From DASPMP01 sp035248725 (GTDB lineage: Bacteria; Gemmatimonadota; Gemmatimonadetes; Gemmatimonadales; Gemmatimonadaceae), in NCBI GenBank assembly GCA_035248725.1, contig DATFHG010000078.1, forward strand, positions 35,607-99,606: a stretch of 64,000 nt of DNA, read 5' to 3'. Of the stretch, positions 27,927 to 36,218 are shown in pieces (the stretch's first letter is position 1; each line of letters starts with the position of its first letter). The notes under the pieces were generated by a model. The model worked only from the letters and a program-made list of their open reading frames with translations. It did no database searches and was not told the origin of the DNA. The translations under genes were made by a program, and so were the position numbers.

Positions 27927-29200
27927 CACGCTCAACGATCGTCATCCTGCTGGCCGCCCTCGTCGCGCGGCCCATCTCCGCGCACGCACAGAGCCTGGAC
28001 GACCGCATCGGTGGTGCACGCGGTGATCGCGTGCAGTTCAGCTACGCGACGCGCCGCGACGTCTGCGGCGACGGACGCACGTACATCCAGGTGGCGAACT
28101 CGCAATGGTACGGGTCGTGGAGCGACGGCGACCACCGCGACGCATGCGTCGCCGGACCTGCACGCGTCGTTCTGCAGCGGTCCGGCAAGGACATCGTCAG
28201 TCTGTCCGTCTATGTCGGGCCGCTCGTGGATTCCACCGGCGGCGTCACGGACCTCGGTCGGGTTCCTGCGACGCAGGCCGCCGATTACCTGTTGCGGCTG
28301 GCGGAGCACGCCGACGGACGCGTGAGCCGTGACGCCATCTTTCCCGCGGTCATCGCGGACAGCGCGCAGGTGTCGTCGCGACTGCTTGCGATCGCCCGCG
28401 ACCACAACGCCGCTCGTGAAACGCGTCGCGCGGCCATCACCTGGCTGAGCCGGCCCATGGATGCGACGGGCTCGCTGCAACCCGTCGCCGATGCGCTCCT
28501 CGCCATTGCCCGCGACGAAGACGACAACCAGTCGGTGCGACAGCAGGCGCTGCGCGTGCTCGCGCGTCTCGATGGCGGCATCGGCCTGCCTGCGTTGATC
28601 ACGCTGACGCGCGATGCGCAGCGCGCCTGGCTTTCGCGCGAAGCGCTGAACGCTCTCGCCGGCTCGGGGGATCCGCGGGCGCGCGCGTACCTGCGCGATG
28701 CGGTGCGACGTGCCGATCTGCCCGACGAAGTGCTCGCCACGGCCGTGCGGGGGTTCGGTGGCGAGTATGCAACCGGTGCGGATGTGGCGCTGCTGCGATC
28801 CACATACGGGAAGCTGCCCGGCGACCGCTCGCGTGACGCCGCGCTCAATGCGGTCGCGAACTTCGGAGGCGCGGACAACGTGCGCTGGCTGCTCGGCCTC
28901 GCCTCGGATGCCGGACAGTCCTCGCAGATCCGGCGGCGCGCCGTGATGCTCGCGGACCGCGCCGGCGTGCCCACCGCCGACCTGATCAAGTTGTACGACG
29001 GCAGCACCGACGTGCAGCTGAAGGACGCCATCCTCGCCGCCCTCGTGGAGAATGGCGACCGCCTGGCGACGGACAAGCTGATGTCGGTGGCGAAATCCGA
29101 CGACAATCCGCAGCGGCGCCGCAAAGCGATCGCGATGCTTTCACGATCCTCGGACGAGCGGGTAAAGCAGTTCCTGTCCGACCTCGCGGACCAGCGCTGA
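27923..29200 (+). CDS. Exported HEAT-repeat protein
   Basis: A 425-residue protein with a short signal peptide (about 1-22, ending ISAHAQ). It has an N-terminal domain with two cysteines (RDVCGDGRTY, RDACVAGPARV) and then HEAT-like repeats to the end. The last repeat (DDNPQRRRKAIAMLSRSSDERVKQFLSDL) closely resembles the end of the preceding protein, so the two genes are probably a duplicated pair with different N-termini. It starts in the stop codon of its neighbour (ATGA) and completes the sigma/anti-sigma/HEAT operon. Confidence 0.8.
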   Translation: MTRSTIVILLAALVARPISAHAQSLDDRIGGARGDRVQFSYATRRDVCGDGRTYIQVANSQWYGSWSDGDHRDACVAGPARVVLQRSGKDIVSLSVYVGPLVDSTGGVTDLGRVPATQAADYLLRLAEHADGRVSRDAIFPAVIADSAQVSSRLLAIARDHNAARETRRAAITWLSRPMDATGSLQPVADALLAIARDEDDNQSVRQQALRVLARLDGGIGLPALITLTRDAQRAWLSREALNALAGSGDPRARAYLRDAVRRADLPDEVLATAVRGFGGEYATGADVALLRSTYGKLPGDRSRDAALNAVANFGGADNVRWLLGLASDAGQSSQIRRRAVMLADRAGVPTADLIKLYDGSTDVQLKDAILAALVENGDRLATDKLMSVAKSDDNPQRRRKAIAMLSRSSDERVKQFLSDLADQR

Positions 29201-29218
29201 GCGCGCGACGCAGTCGCG

Positions 29219-30250
29219 TCAGGCGGGGAGATCTTCGTCGAGCAGATGATCGGCGATCGACGCGATCTCCTCGGCCTCGCGCCACGCTTCTTCCAGCTGC
29301 GCGAGCTCGCCGCACAGCGCGCGACGCTCGCTGTCTTCGTTCGCCGCCATTTCGAGGGCGAGACGGTCTACGTCCGGCACTTCATGGAGCAGCGTCCGCT
29401 CTTCGCTGCCGGTGCCGCCGCGCGACCAGAAGGAACGCGTCGTGAGGCGCACGATCACGCGTTCCGCCACGGCGCGTTCCGCGCTCACACCGCTGCCGAG
29501 GGCGCCCCGAACGACGGGGAGTCGTCCCCAGGAGGAGTTCAGCGCGAGGGCTGAGACGCGCGCGAAGTAATTGTCCGCGTGGCCGGCGTCGTCCAGCTTC
29601 GCGACCGCGGCCCGCACGAGGGTCTCGGGCGCCGATCCGTCGTTCAGTGCCGTGAGCAGCACGCGCGCCAGCGTCATGGCGCGACGCCCCTCGAGTGTCG
29701 CGACGCCGTGGTCGTGGTGCACGCGCACGCGCCAGGTCTCATCGCGATCGGGGCGCAGCAGCTCCGCGTGCGGGAGGTGGGCGTAGCGGACGATCAGCGA
29801 GCGGTTGTCATGTTTGACGCGCGCGAGCACCTCGTGACGCCGCGGCAGCGTGCGGATGCGCATCACCGTCTTGCGATTCACGCCAAGGCTCTGCGCGTAG
29901 GCCGCCACAGACGTCGCGCGGTGGAGCAACTTGGTGCCGTAGCGCCACGCGGCGATCTCGGGCAGCAGCGCCGCGCCGATGCGCACCAGCTCGAAACCCC
30001 AGTGCGGTTGCGCGAGGCCGATGTTGTCCGTGGACACGCGCAGACGCGTCGCGCGGAACATCCGCTCGCACTCCTCGATGGCCTCCCACCGCTCCTCGAA
30101 CGGGGTAAGGTTCCACCGGCCGCACTGGGTGCAGACGACCCACAGCCGTCCCTTCAGTGTGTCGAACGCGATGCGCCGGCCCACCCGCAGGGTGTCGAGG
30201 CCGTCGTTTTCGCCGAGGTCGGCGTGGCAGAAGAGACAGGCGGAATACAT
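29219..30250 (-). CDS. Uncharacterised protein with N-terminal zinc-ribbon cysteines
   Basis: A 343-residue soluble protein. Two CxxC pairs near the N-terminus (SACLFCHADL at 3-12 and VCTQCGRWNL at 39-48) look like a zinc ribbon. The RRIAFDTLKGRLWVVC segment between them suggests a small beta sheet. The remainder is mostly helical with many arginines and no recognised motif (PEIAAWRYGTKLLHRATSV, MTLARVLLTALNDG), ending in a glutamate-rich helix. I do not recognise the family. It is convergent with the HEAT genes and divergent from the Asp-box protein gene. Confidence 0.6.
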   Translation of the reverse strand: MYSACLFCHADLGENDGLDTLRVGRRIAFDTLKGRLWVVCTQCGRWNLTPFEERWEAIEECERMFRATRLRVSTDNIGLAQPHWGFELVRIGAALLPEIAAWRYGTKLLHRATSVAAYAQSLGVNRKTVMRIRTLPRRHEVLARVKHDNRSLIVRYAHLPHAELLRPDRDETWRVRVHHDHGVATLEGRRAMTLARVLLTALNDGSAPETLVRAAVAKLDDAGHADNYFARVSALALNSSWGRLPVVRGALGSGVSAERAVAERVIVRLTTRSFWSRGGTGSEERTLLHEVPDVDRLALEMAANEDSERRALCGELAQLEEAWREAEEIASIADHLLDEDLPA

Positions 30251-30440
30251 GTGTGCAGCAGCGCTCCCGTGGACAATGGGTCGTTACCGCCTTCCCGGCA
30301 AGCATTTGACGCACATTCCCGACCCCCAGCACTCCCGACCCGTCTCCCGTAGGAGTATTGTCCAAACCTTCCACCGGGCGACGAGCCACATCGTCCCGCT
30401 CGGCGGCCTTCTCACCCACCGAACAGGTTCACGTTTGCGT

Positions 30441-33400
30441 ATGCATCATCGTGGAGTGGTGGCTTTCGCGGCGGGCGGCGTGCTCGCCCTGACATTCGCT
30501 TCCGGCGTGGGCGCGCAGGCGCTCGATTCAGCAACCCTCGCCGGCTTTCGCTGGCGCACCGTCGGTCCCGCCAACTTCGAGGGGCGCGTGGCGGACATCG
30601 CCGGGATCCCGAGTCCCTCGAAAACGTTCTTCGTTGCGGCTGCCGGCGGCGGCATCTGGAAGACGACAAACAACGGCACCACCTTCCGTCCGGTTTTCGA
30701 TACGTACCCCTGCGTCGCCATGGGCGCCCTCGCGATTGCGCCATCGGACACGCAGCAGGTCTGGGCCGGCACCGGCGAACAGAATTCGCGGAACACCATC
30801 GAGCCCGGTTGCGGCATCTACAAGAGCACTGACGGCGGATTGACCTGGAAGTCGATGGGTCTCGAAAAGACTCAGCACATCGGCCGCATCATCGTCCACC
30901 CCACGAACCCGAACATCGTCTACGTCGCGGCCCTCGGAGCGGCGTGGAAGAACAATCCGGAGCGTGGTCTCTACAAGACGACCGACGGCGGCGCCACCTG
31001 GCAGCTCGTGAAGTTCGTGAGCGATCGCGCGGGGTTCATCGACGTCGCGATGGATCCGCGCAACCCGAACGTGCTCTACGCATCGAGTTACGAGCGCATC
31101 CGTGGTCCGTACTTCTTGCGCAGCGGGGGCCCGGGTTCGGCGCTGTGGAAGACCACGGATGGCGGCGCGACGTGGACGGAGATTCGCGGCGGCGGGTTCC
31201 CCGAGACGATGAAGGGCCGCATCAATATCGCCATCGCGCAGAGCAATCCCGACATCGTGTACGCCAGCGTGGAAGCGGATTCCGTGCGCGGCCGACCGTC
31301 GGCAGCGGGGCAGACGAAGCAGAAGCTCGCAAACGGCCTGTATCGCAGCACCGACGCCGGAAAGACGTGGACCAAGATGAACGACGCCAATACCCGGCCG
31401 TTCTATTACTCGCAGGTTCGCGTGCATCCGAAGAATCCCGACCGCGTCTGGTTCTCATCCACACCTGTGCTCGTTTCGGATGACGGTGGCAAGACGGCGC
31501 GGACGGCGACCCAGGGCATCCACGTCGATCATCACGCGATGTGGATCGATCCGAACGATCCCGATCGCGTGGTTGTCGGCGACGACGGCGGCATCTCGAT
31601 CAGCTTCGACGGCGGCGGCAACTGGGACTTCCCGGCGAATCTGCCGATCGGACAGTTCTATGAAGTCAGCTACGACTTCGAGGTGCCGTACAACATCTGC
31701 GGCGGCGCACAGGACAACGGGTCTTGGTGCGGGCCGAGCCGGCGCAAGCAAGGCACGCTGACGAACGCATACTGGTTCACCTTCGCCGGTGGCGACGGAT
31801 TCTATACGGCGCAGCACCCGGTGGATTCGTGGATCATCTTCGGCGAATCGCAGGGCGGCAATATCTCGCGTGTGAACACACGCACGGGCGAGCGCACCAC
31901 GCTCGTGAAGCCGAGCTGGCGCCCCCGCTACCAGCAGTTCGAGGACTCCGTGCTCGTTGCGCGCGGTGATACCGCTCAGCCGGCGTCGAAAGACATCGAG
32001 CGCCGCATCGCGGATCTGCGCAGCCGCCAGCGCTCGGACTCGGCGGAATTCGACCTGCGCTTCAACTGGAATACGCCTTTCTTCATCTCGCCGCACAACC
32101 CCGATGTGGTGTACATCGGCGGCAACAAGGTGCTGAAGAGCACGCAGCGCGGCGACAACCTGTTCCCGATCTCGCCTGATCTGTCGAAGAAGCAGATGGC
32201 GAAGATCGATACGAGCATGCGCAAGACCGGTGGCATCACGCTCGATGCCACGGGCGCGGAGACGTACGGCACCGTCGTCGCGCTGGCGGAATCCTACGTC
32301 CGGCCCGGCTTCCTGTGGGCGGGCACCGACGACGGCAACGTCTGGTTCACGCGCAGCGATGGAGCGTTGTGGGAGCAGATCCCAACGACGCGCTTCGCGG
32401 GCCTTCCCGCGGGCGACGTGTATGTCACGCGCGTGGAGCCGTCGCATTTCGATTCTCTCACGGCCTACGTCGCCTTCGACAATCATCGCTGGAATGATTT
32501 CGCGCCGTATCTGTATGTCACCACCGACGGTGGTCGGACCTTCCGCTCCGTTGCCGGCAATCTTCCGACCGGCGGCATCGATGACATTCGTGCCTTCCGC
32601 GAAGATCCGGTGAACCGCGACCTGCTCTACGTCGGCACGGCGGCCGGCGCGTACGTGTCGCTCGATCGCGGACAGACCTGGCAGAAGTTCATGACCGGTT
32701 TGCCGGTCGTACCGGTCTACGATCTCAAGATCCATCCGCGCGACCACGAGCTCATCGCCGCCACACACGGCCGCGGCTTCTGGATCGTGGACGTGGACCC
32801 GCTGCAGCAGCTGAACCGGTCGATCGCGGCGAAGCCGATTCATCTCTTCGAGCCCAAGACGGCCTACGACTATGGCCAGGGTCTCGCGATGGGCGAGTCG
32901 TCCAACGGCGCGGGCCAGAAGGGATTCGTCGCGCCGAATCCGCCGTATGGCGCCGACATCGCGTACCGCCTGGCGAGCGCCACGCACGACAGCGTGAAGA
33001 TCATCATCACCGACGCAAAGGGCGACACGGTGCGTACGCTCAACGGGTCGAATCGCGCAGGATTGCACCATGTGTCATGGGATCTGCGCGGCCGCGCGCC
33101 GCGTTCGACGCTGACGCCATCGCAGCTGCGCGACAGCGTACTGCAGGCGCGCCGTCTGGACTTCGTCATCGATTCCATCACCAAGGCCGGAACGGTTCCC
33201 GCGAACGTGCTCGAGCAGGTGCGGCGACTCGCGACGAATCCAGGAGGCTTCTTCGGCGGCGGCGGTGGCGGCGGCAATCCGGCACAGCTCACGGCACGAC
33301 TCGGCCCGGGCGGCACGTGGAGCGCGCGTCCGGGCGAAGGGAACGTCATCGGCGCTGCCGCGCGCGGAAACGCCAGCCGTGGCGCCGGCCGTGAGGCCGG

Positions 33401-33668
33401 TGAAGTGGATGCACAGGACGTTGGCAACTACTTCGCGGGCGGTTTCGAGGAAGTTCGCGATCTGCTCCGCGTTCCGGGGTCGCGTACGACTGCCGATTTC
33501 TTCGGCGGCGGTGGGCGCAGATCACAGACGCCGACCGTACAGACCGGCGACTACGTGGTCACCTTGAAGGTGGGCAACGAGACGCAGCGCCAGGTTCTGC
33601 GCGTCGAACACGTGAATGAATCCGGCGCCAACGTGGTCAGCGACGACGAGTCCGAAGCGAAGCGCTAG
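30441..33668 (+). CDS. Large secreted Asp-box (VPS10/BNR-like) repeat protein
   Basis: A 1075-residue protein with a signal peptide (about 1-27, ending GVGAQ). The first 800 residues form beta-propeller blades marked by Asp-box motifs: KTTNNGTTF, KSTDGGLTW, KTTDGGATW twice, RSTDAGKTW, VTTDGGRTF and SLDRGQTW. Such proteins are annotated as glycosyl hydrolase or VPS10/sortilin-like, but no hydrolase catalytic residues can be named. A C-terminal beta domain with DTVRTLNGSNRAGLHHVSWDL follows, together with glycine-rich loops (GGFFGGGGGGGN). The start at 30441 begins the signal peptide; the longer frame from 29979 is antisense to the neighbouring gene. A terminator follows. Confidence 0.87.
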   Translation: MHHRGVVAFAAGGVLALTFASGVGAQALDSATLAGFRWRTVGPANFEGRVADIAGIPSPSKTFFVAAAGGGIWKTTNNGTTFRPVFDTYPCVAMGALAIAPSDTQQVWAGTGEQNSRNTIEPGCGIYKSTDGGLTWKSMGLEKTQHIGRIIVHPTNPNIVYVAALGAAWKNNPERGLYKTTDGGATWQLVKFVSDRAGFIDVAMDPRNPNVLYASSYERIRGPYFLRSGGPGSALWKTTDGGATWTEIRGGGFPETMKGRINIAIAQSNPDIVYASVEADSVRGRPSAAGQTKQKLANGLYRSTDAGKTWTKMNDANTRPFYYSQVRVHPKNPDRVWFSSTPVLVSDDGGKTARTATQGIHVDHHAMWIDPNDPDRVVVGDDGGISISFDGGGNWDFPANLPIGQFYEVSYDFEVPYNICGGAQDNGSWCGPSRRKQGTLTNAYWFTFAGGDGFYTAQHPVDSWIIFGESQGGNISRVNTRTGERTTLVKPSWRPRYQQFEDSVLVARGDTAQPASKDIERRIADLRSRQRSDSAEFDLRFNWNTPFFISPHNPDVVYIGGNKVLKSTQRGDNLFPISPDLSKKQMAKIDTSMRKTGGITLDATGAETYGTVVALAESYVRPGFLWAGTDDGNVWFTRSDGALWEQIPTTRFAGLPAGDVYVTRVEPSHFDSLTAYVAFDNHRWNDFAPYLYVTTDGGRTFRSVAGNLPTGGIDDIRAFREDPVNRDLLYVGTAAGAYVSLDRGQTWQKFMTGLPVVPVYDLKIHPRDHELIAATHGRGFWIVDVDPLQQLNRSIAAKPIHLFEPKTAYDYGQGLAMGESSNGAGQKGFVAPNPPYGADIAYRLASATHDSVKIIITDAKGDTVRTLNGSNRAGLHHVSWDLRGRAPRSTLTPSQLRDSVLQARRLDFVIDSITKAGTVPANVLEQVRRLATNPGGFFGGGGGGGNPAQLTARLGPGGTWSARPGEGNVIGAAARGNASRGAGREAGEVDAQDVGNYFAGGFEEVRDLLRVPGSRTTADFFGGGGRRSQTPTVQTGDYVVTLKVGNETQRQVLRVEHVNESGANVVSDDESEAKR

Positions 33669-33682
33669 CCGCTAAGTTCTGT

Positions 33683-33722
33683 GGGCCCGGCTGCCGACGC
33701 TCGGCGGCCGGGCCCTGCTTTT
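33683..33722 (+). terminator. Intrinsic terminator after the Asp-box protein gene
   Basis: A 9-bp perfect outer stem GGGCCCGGC (33683-33691) / GCCGGGCCC (33707-33715), with an inner GCCG/CGGC pairing, followed by TGCTTTTT. Its position shows that the next gene must start after it, at GTG 33735, not at GTG 33681. Confidence 0.85.
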
Positions 33723-33734
33723 TCCGGGCTCTTC

Positions 33735-34049
33735 GTGCGCAGAACGCTCAAGCAGATACTCGTCGAATACGGCGCGGTCGCTGTCGTCGTCTATCTCGTG
33801 ATCTTTTTCGCGGTGTTCTTCGGATTCTGGGCCGCGATCCGCTTCGGATGGCATCCCTCGGGAGCGCTGGCGAACATGGGCGCGGTCACCGCGGCGTATC
33901 TCGCCACGAAGGTGACGCAGCCGCTGCGCATCATCGGCACACTCGCGCTCACGCCGCTCGTCGCGCGCGGGGTGGAGCGCTTCACCGGCCGAAAACGTTC
34001 CGTCCCACCAGCAGCAGATTCGACGGCTTCTCCGCGAGACGTCGCATGA
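33735..34049 (+). CDS. DUF1279-like small membrane protein
   Basis: A 104-residue protein from GTG 33735. The order of elements matches DUF1279 (FAM210-like) proteins: an amphipathic N-terminus (TLKQILVEYGAVAVVVYL), a membrane helix of about 25 residues (residues 14-38), and the conserved end QPLRIIGTLALTPLVARGVERF. Function in bacteria is unknown. Its last 68 bp overlap the 3' end of the convergent proline dehydrogenase gene. The overlapped ProDH residues look conserved, so the non-conserved tail of this protein probably extends into the neighbour. Confidence 0.7.
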   Translation: MRRTLKQILVEYGAVAVVVYLVIFFAVFFGFWAAIRFGWHPSGALANMGAVTAAYLATKVTQPLRIIGTLALTPLVARGVERFTGRKRSVPPAADSTASPRDVA

Positions 34050-34908
34050 ACCACGGATACCAGGCCCGGCCGTAGCTGATCAGCACGCGTGTGCGCACGC
34101 CGCTTCTCGCCAGCGCGCGTCGGCCCGCATCCTGAATGCCATAGAGCATCTGCACCTCGAGGCTCGACTCGGCCACACCGACGGCGCGCGCATCCTCGCG
34201 CAGCTGCGCGATGAGTCCCAAGTCGTGCGTTCCGAAGACGACACGGGCGCCGTTCTTCGACGCCTCCAGCAACTGCCGGCCGAGTGCGCGATAGCGCGCA
34301 TCGATGTCCGGGCGCGTCTGCAGAGCCACTGTGCCGGGTTCGCGATACGCGCCCTTCACGAGTCGAATCGACGGCGGCAGCGACAGCAGGCGTTGCACGT
34401 CCCGTGGTGTCCGATGCAGATACGCCTGGAGACACAGCGACACGTTGTCGAACTCGCGGCCGAGCGTCTCGTACGCGTCGACCGTGGACGCGACATAGGG
34501 CGATCCTTCCATGTCGATCGGCAGCAACGTGTTCGCGTCACGGGCGAGCCGCGCCATTGCGCGGACGCGATCGAGAGCGCGCTTGCGATCTACGTCCCAG
34601 CCGAACTGCGTGAGCTTGATGGAAACCTGCACGTCGGCCCCTGATTCGCGCACTTTCGCGAAGAGCGCCTCGTACTCCTGCACCGTCTGATCCGCCGCGG
34701 CATCCGTGTTCACGTTTTCGCCGAGGTAGGTCAGAATACTCGGTGTCCCCTCCGCGTTGAGCGCGCGCACCGCGGACATCGCTTCGTCGGCGGTCTCGCC
34801 AGGCATGAAGCGCGACACGAGCGGACGCATCGCCCTGCTGGAGCGGACCACGCGCTCCATCGTCGTATTGCGTGACGCCCAGAGGAGGGCCGATCGCATC
34901 ATCTGCAT
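33982..34908 (-). CDS. Proline dehydrogenase (monofunctional)
   Basis: A 308-residue FAD enzyme oxidising proline to pyrroline-5-carboxylate. ProDH TIM-barrel motifs are present: ILTYLGENV near 60, QVSIKLTQFG, LPIDMEGSPY, RLVKGAYREPG (the conserved lysine/arginine loop) and the C-terminal YGRAWYPWFMRRLAEKP, which holds the arginines that bind the proline carboxylate. It is monofunctional, with no P5C dehydrogenase domain and none nearby. Its ATG overlaps the stop of the upstream M20 hydrolase, making it the last gene of a three-gene operon that would feed amino acids released from peptides into it. Confidence 0.9.
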   Translation of the reverse strand: MQMMRSALLWASRNTTMERVVRSSRAMRPLVSRFMPGETADEAMSAVRALNAEGTPSILTYLGENVNTDAAADQTVQEYEALFAKVRESGADVQVSIKLTQFGWDVDRKRALDRVRAMARLARDANTLLPIDMEGSPYVASTVDAYETLGREFDNVSLCLQAYLHRTPRDVQRLLSLPPSIRLVKGAYREPGTVALQTRPDIDARYRALGRQLLEASKNGARVVFGTHDLGLIAQLREDARAVGVAESSLEVQMLYGIQDAGRRALARSGVRTRVLISYGRAWYPWFMRRLAEKPSNLLLVGRNVFGR

Positions 34909-36218
34909 CAGAGTGCGTCCGCGCGAAGCACCGCGCCGAGAAGGACGGATGCGCCATGGGCGACGTCATCCGGTGTCGAGTATTCCTTTGGCGAGTGACT
35001 GATCCCGCCTATGCTCGGAATGAAAATCATGCCCATCGGCGCGAGCTGGGCCATGGCCTGCGCGTCGTGACCGGCACCGCTCGGCAGATGTTTCGTCGTG
35101 TAACCGAGTGCGTGCGCGGCGTCCTCGATGATCGCGCGCATGCGCGGATCGCTGGGCGCCGGCACGTTCTCGTGTAACGATTGGTAGGTGAACGCCGTTC
35201 CGTCCGCGGCGCCGATCTGCTTCGCTTCCGCGGCGATCGCGGCGTACAGCCGATCGATTTTCGCGGCGTTCAGATCGCGCAGCTCCAGCGTGCAGACGGC
35301 CCGACCCGGAATGACGTTCGGCGCGCCTGGGAACGCCTGCATCCGTCCGACAGTTCCCACCTGTCGGCCAGGCTCGGCGCGCACCACCCGATTCACCATC
35401 TCGACGAAGCGCGACGCCGAGAGCAGTGCGTCGTGCCGCTGATCCATCGGAGTGGTGCCGGCGTGATTCTGGACGCCCGTGACCGTCACCTCCCACTGCT
35501 TGATCCCCACGATTCCTTCGACGACACCGATGTCGACACGGTCGCGTTCCAGCGTCCCGCCCTGTTCGATGTGCAGCTCGAAGTACGCGGCGATGTCACC
35601 GCGGGCGCGTCGCGCTTCCGTGAGGCGCGCGGGATCGCCACCGAGGAAGGTGATGCCTTCGGCGATCGTCTTTCCGCTCCACGCCCGGTTGGACAACTCC
35701 ACGGCCTCGAGCTGGCCGCTCACCGCGCGGCTGCCGTACAGTCCTCCTTCCTCGTTCTGCCAGATCACCACCTGAAGCGGGTGCCGCGTCGCCGTGCCCG
35801 ACTCCGCGAGCGTCTGTGCGACTTCGATCGCCGATAACGAGCCGACGGTGCCGTCGTAATTCCCTCCCTCCGGAACGCTGTCGACGTGCGAGCCGAACAC
35901 GATCGGCTTGAGCGCGCCATCAGGGCCGACACGGCTTCCCCAGATGTTGCCCGCGGCGTCCACGCGCACGTCGAGCTTCGCCTCGCGCATCAGTCGCATG
36001 ATGTATGCGCGGCCAGCGGCGTCAGCCTCGCTGTACGCCACACGCGATACGCCACCCTGCGAGTTGGCGCCGAATGCCGACAGCTCCTTGAGATGCGCGT
36101 TCAGTCGCGCGGCGTTGATCGTCGGCGCCGATGTGCCGCCGGTGCGGCCGGAACGTCCGATGGCGAGTCCCGCGGCGGTCGCCGCCAGGGTGCCAGCAAA
36201 TTCACGTCGGTTCATCAT
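34908..36218 (-). CDS. M20-family Zn-dependent amidohydrolase (carbamoylase/allantoate-type), TAT-exported
   Basis: About 436 residues. A twin-arginine signal (NRREFAGTLAATAAGLAIG) opens the protein. The peptidase M20/hydantoinase-carbamoylase fold is shown by FGSHVDSVPEGGNYDGTVGSL (metal His and Asp), WQNEEGG with the catalytic and metal glutamates, HIEQGGTLE, and AGTTPMDQRHDAL. The late segment SGAGHDAQAMAQLAPMGMIF carries the last metal His. This subfamily includes allantoate amidohydrolase and N-carbamoyl-amino-acid hydrolase; the exact substrate is open. ATG 36218 overlaps the upstream stop (ATGA). Confidence 0.85.
   Translation of the reverse strand: MMNRREFAGTLAATAAGLAIGRSGRTGGTSAPTINAARLNAHLKELSAFGANSQGGVSRVAYSEADAAGRAYIMRLMREAKLDVRVDAAGNIWGSRVGPDGALKPIVFGSHVDSVPEGGNYDGTVGSLSAIEVAQTLAESGTATRHPLQVVIWQNEEGGLYGSRAVSGQLEAVELSNRAWSGKTIAEGITFLGGDPARLTEARRARGDIAAYFELHIEQGGTLERDRVDIGVVEGIVGIKQWEVTVTGVQNHAGTTPMDQRHDALLSASRFVEMVNRVVRAEPGRQVGTVGRMQAFPGAPNVIPGRAVCTLELRDLNAAKIDRLYAAIAAEAKQIGAADGTAFTYQSLHENVPAPSDPRMRAIIEDAAHALGYTTKHLPSGAGHDAQAMAQLAPMGMIFIPSIGGISHSPKEYSTPDDVAHGASVLLGAVLRADAL

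Noticed and set aside
29979..30440. N-terminal extension of the Asp-box protein back to 29979
   Set aside because: The extension is antisense to the zinc-ribbon gene, and the signal peptide starts at 30441.
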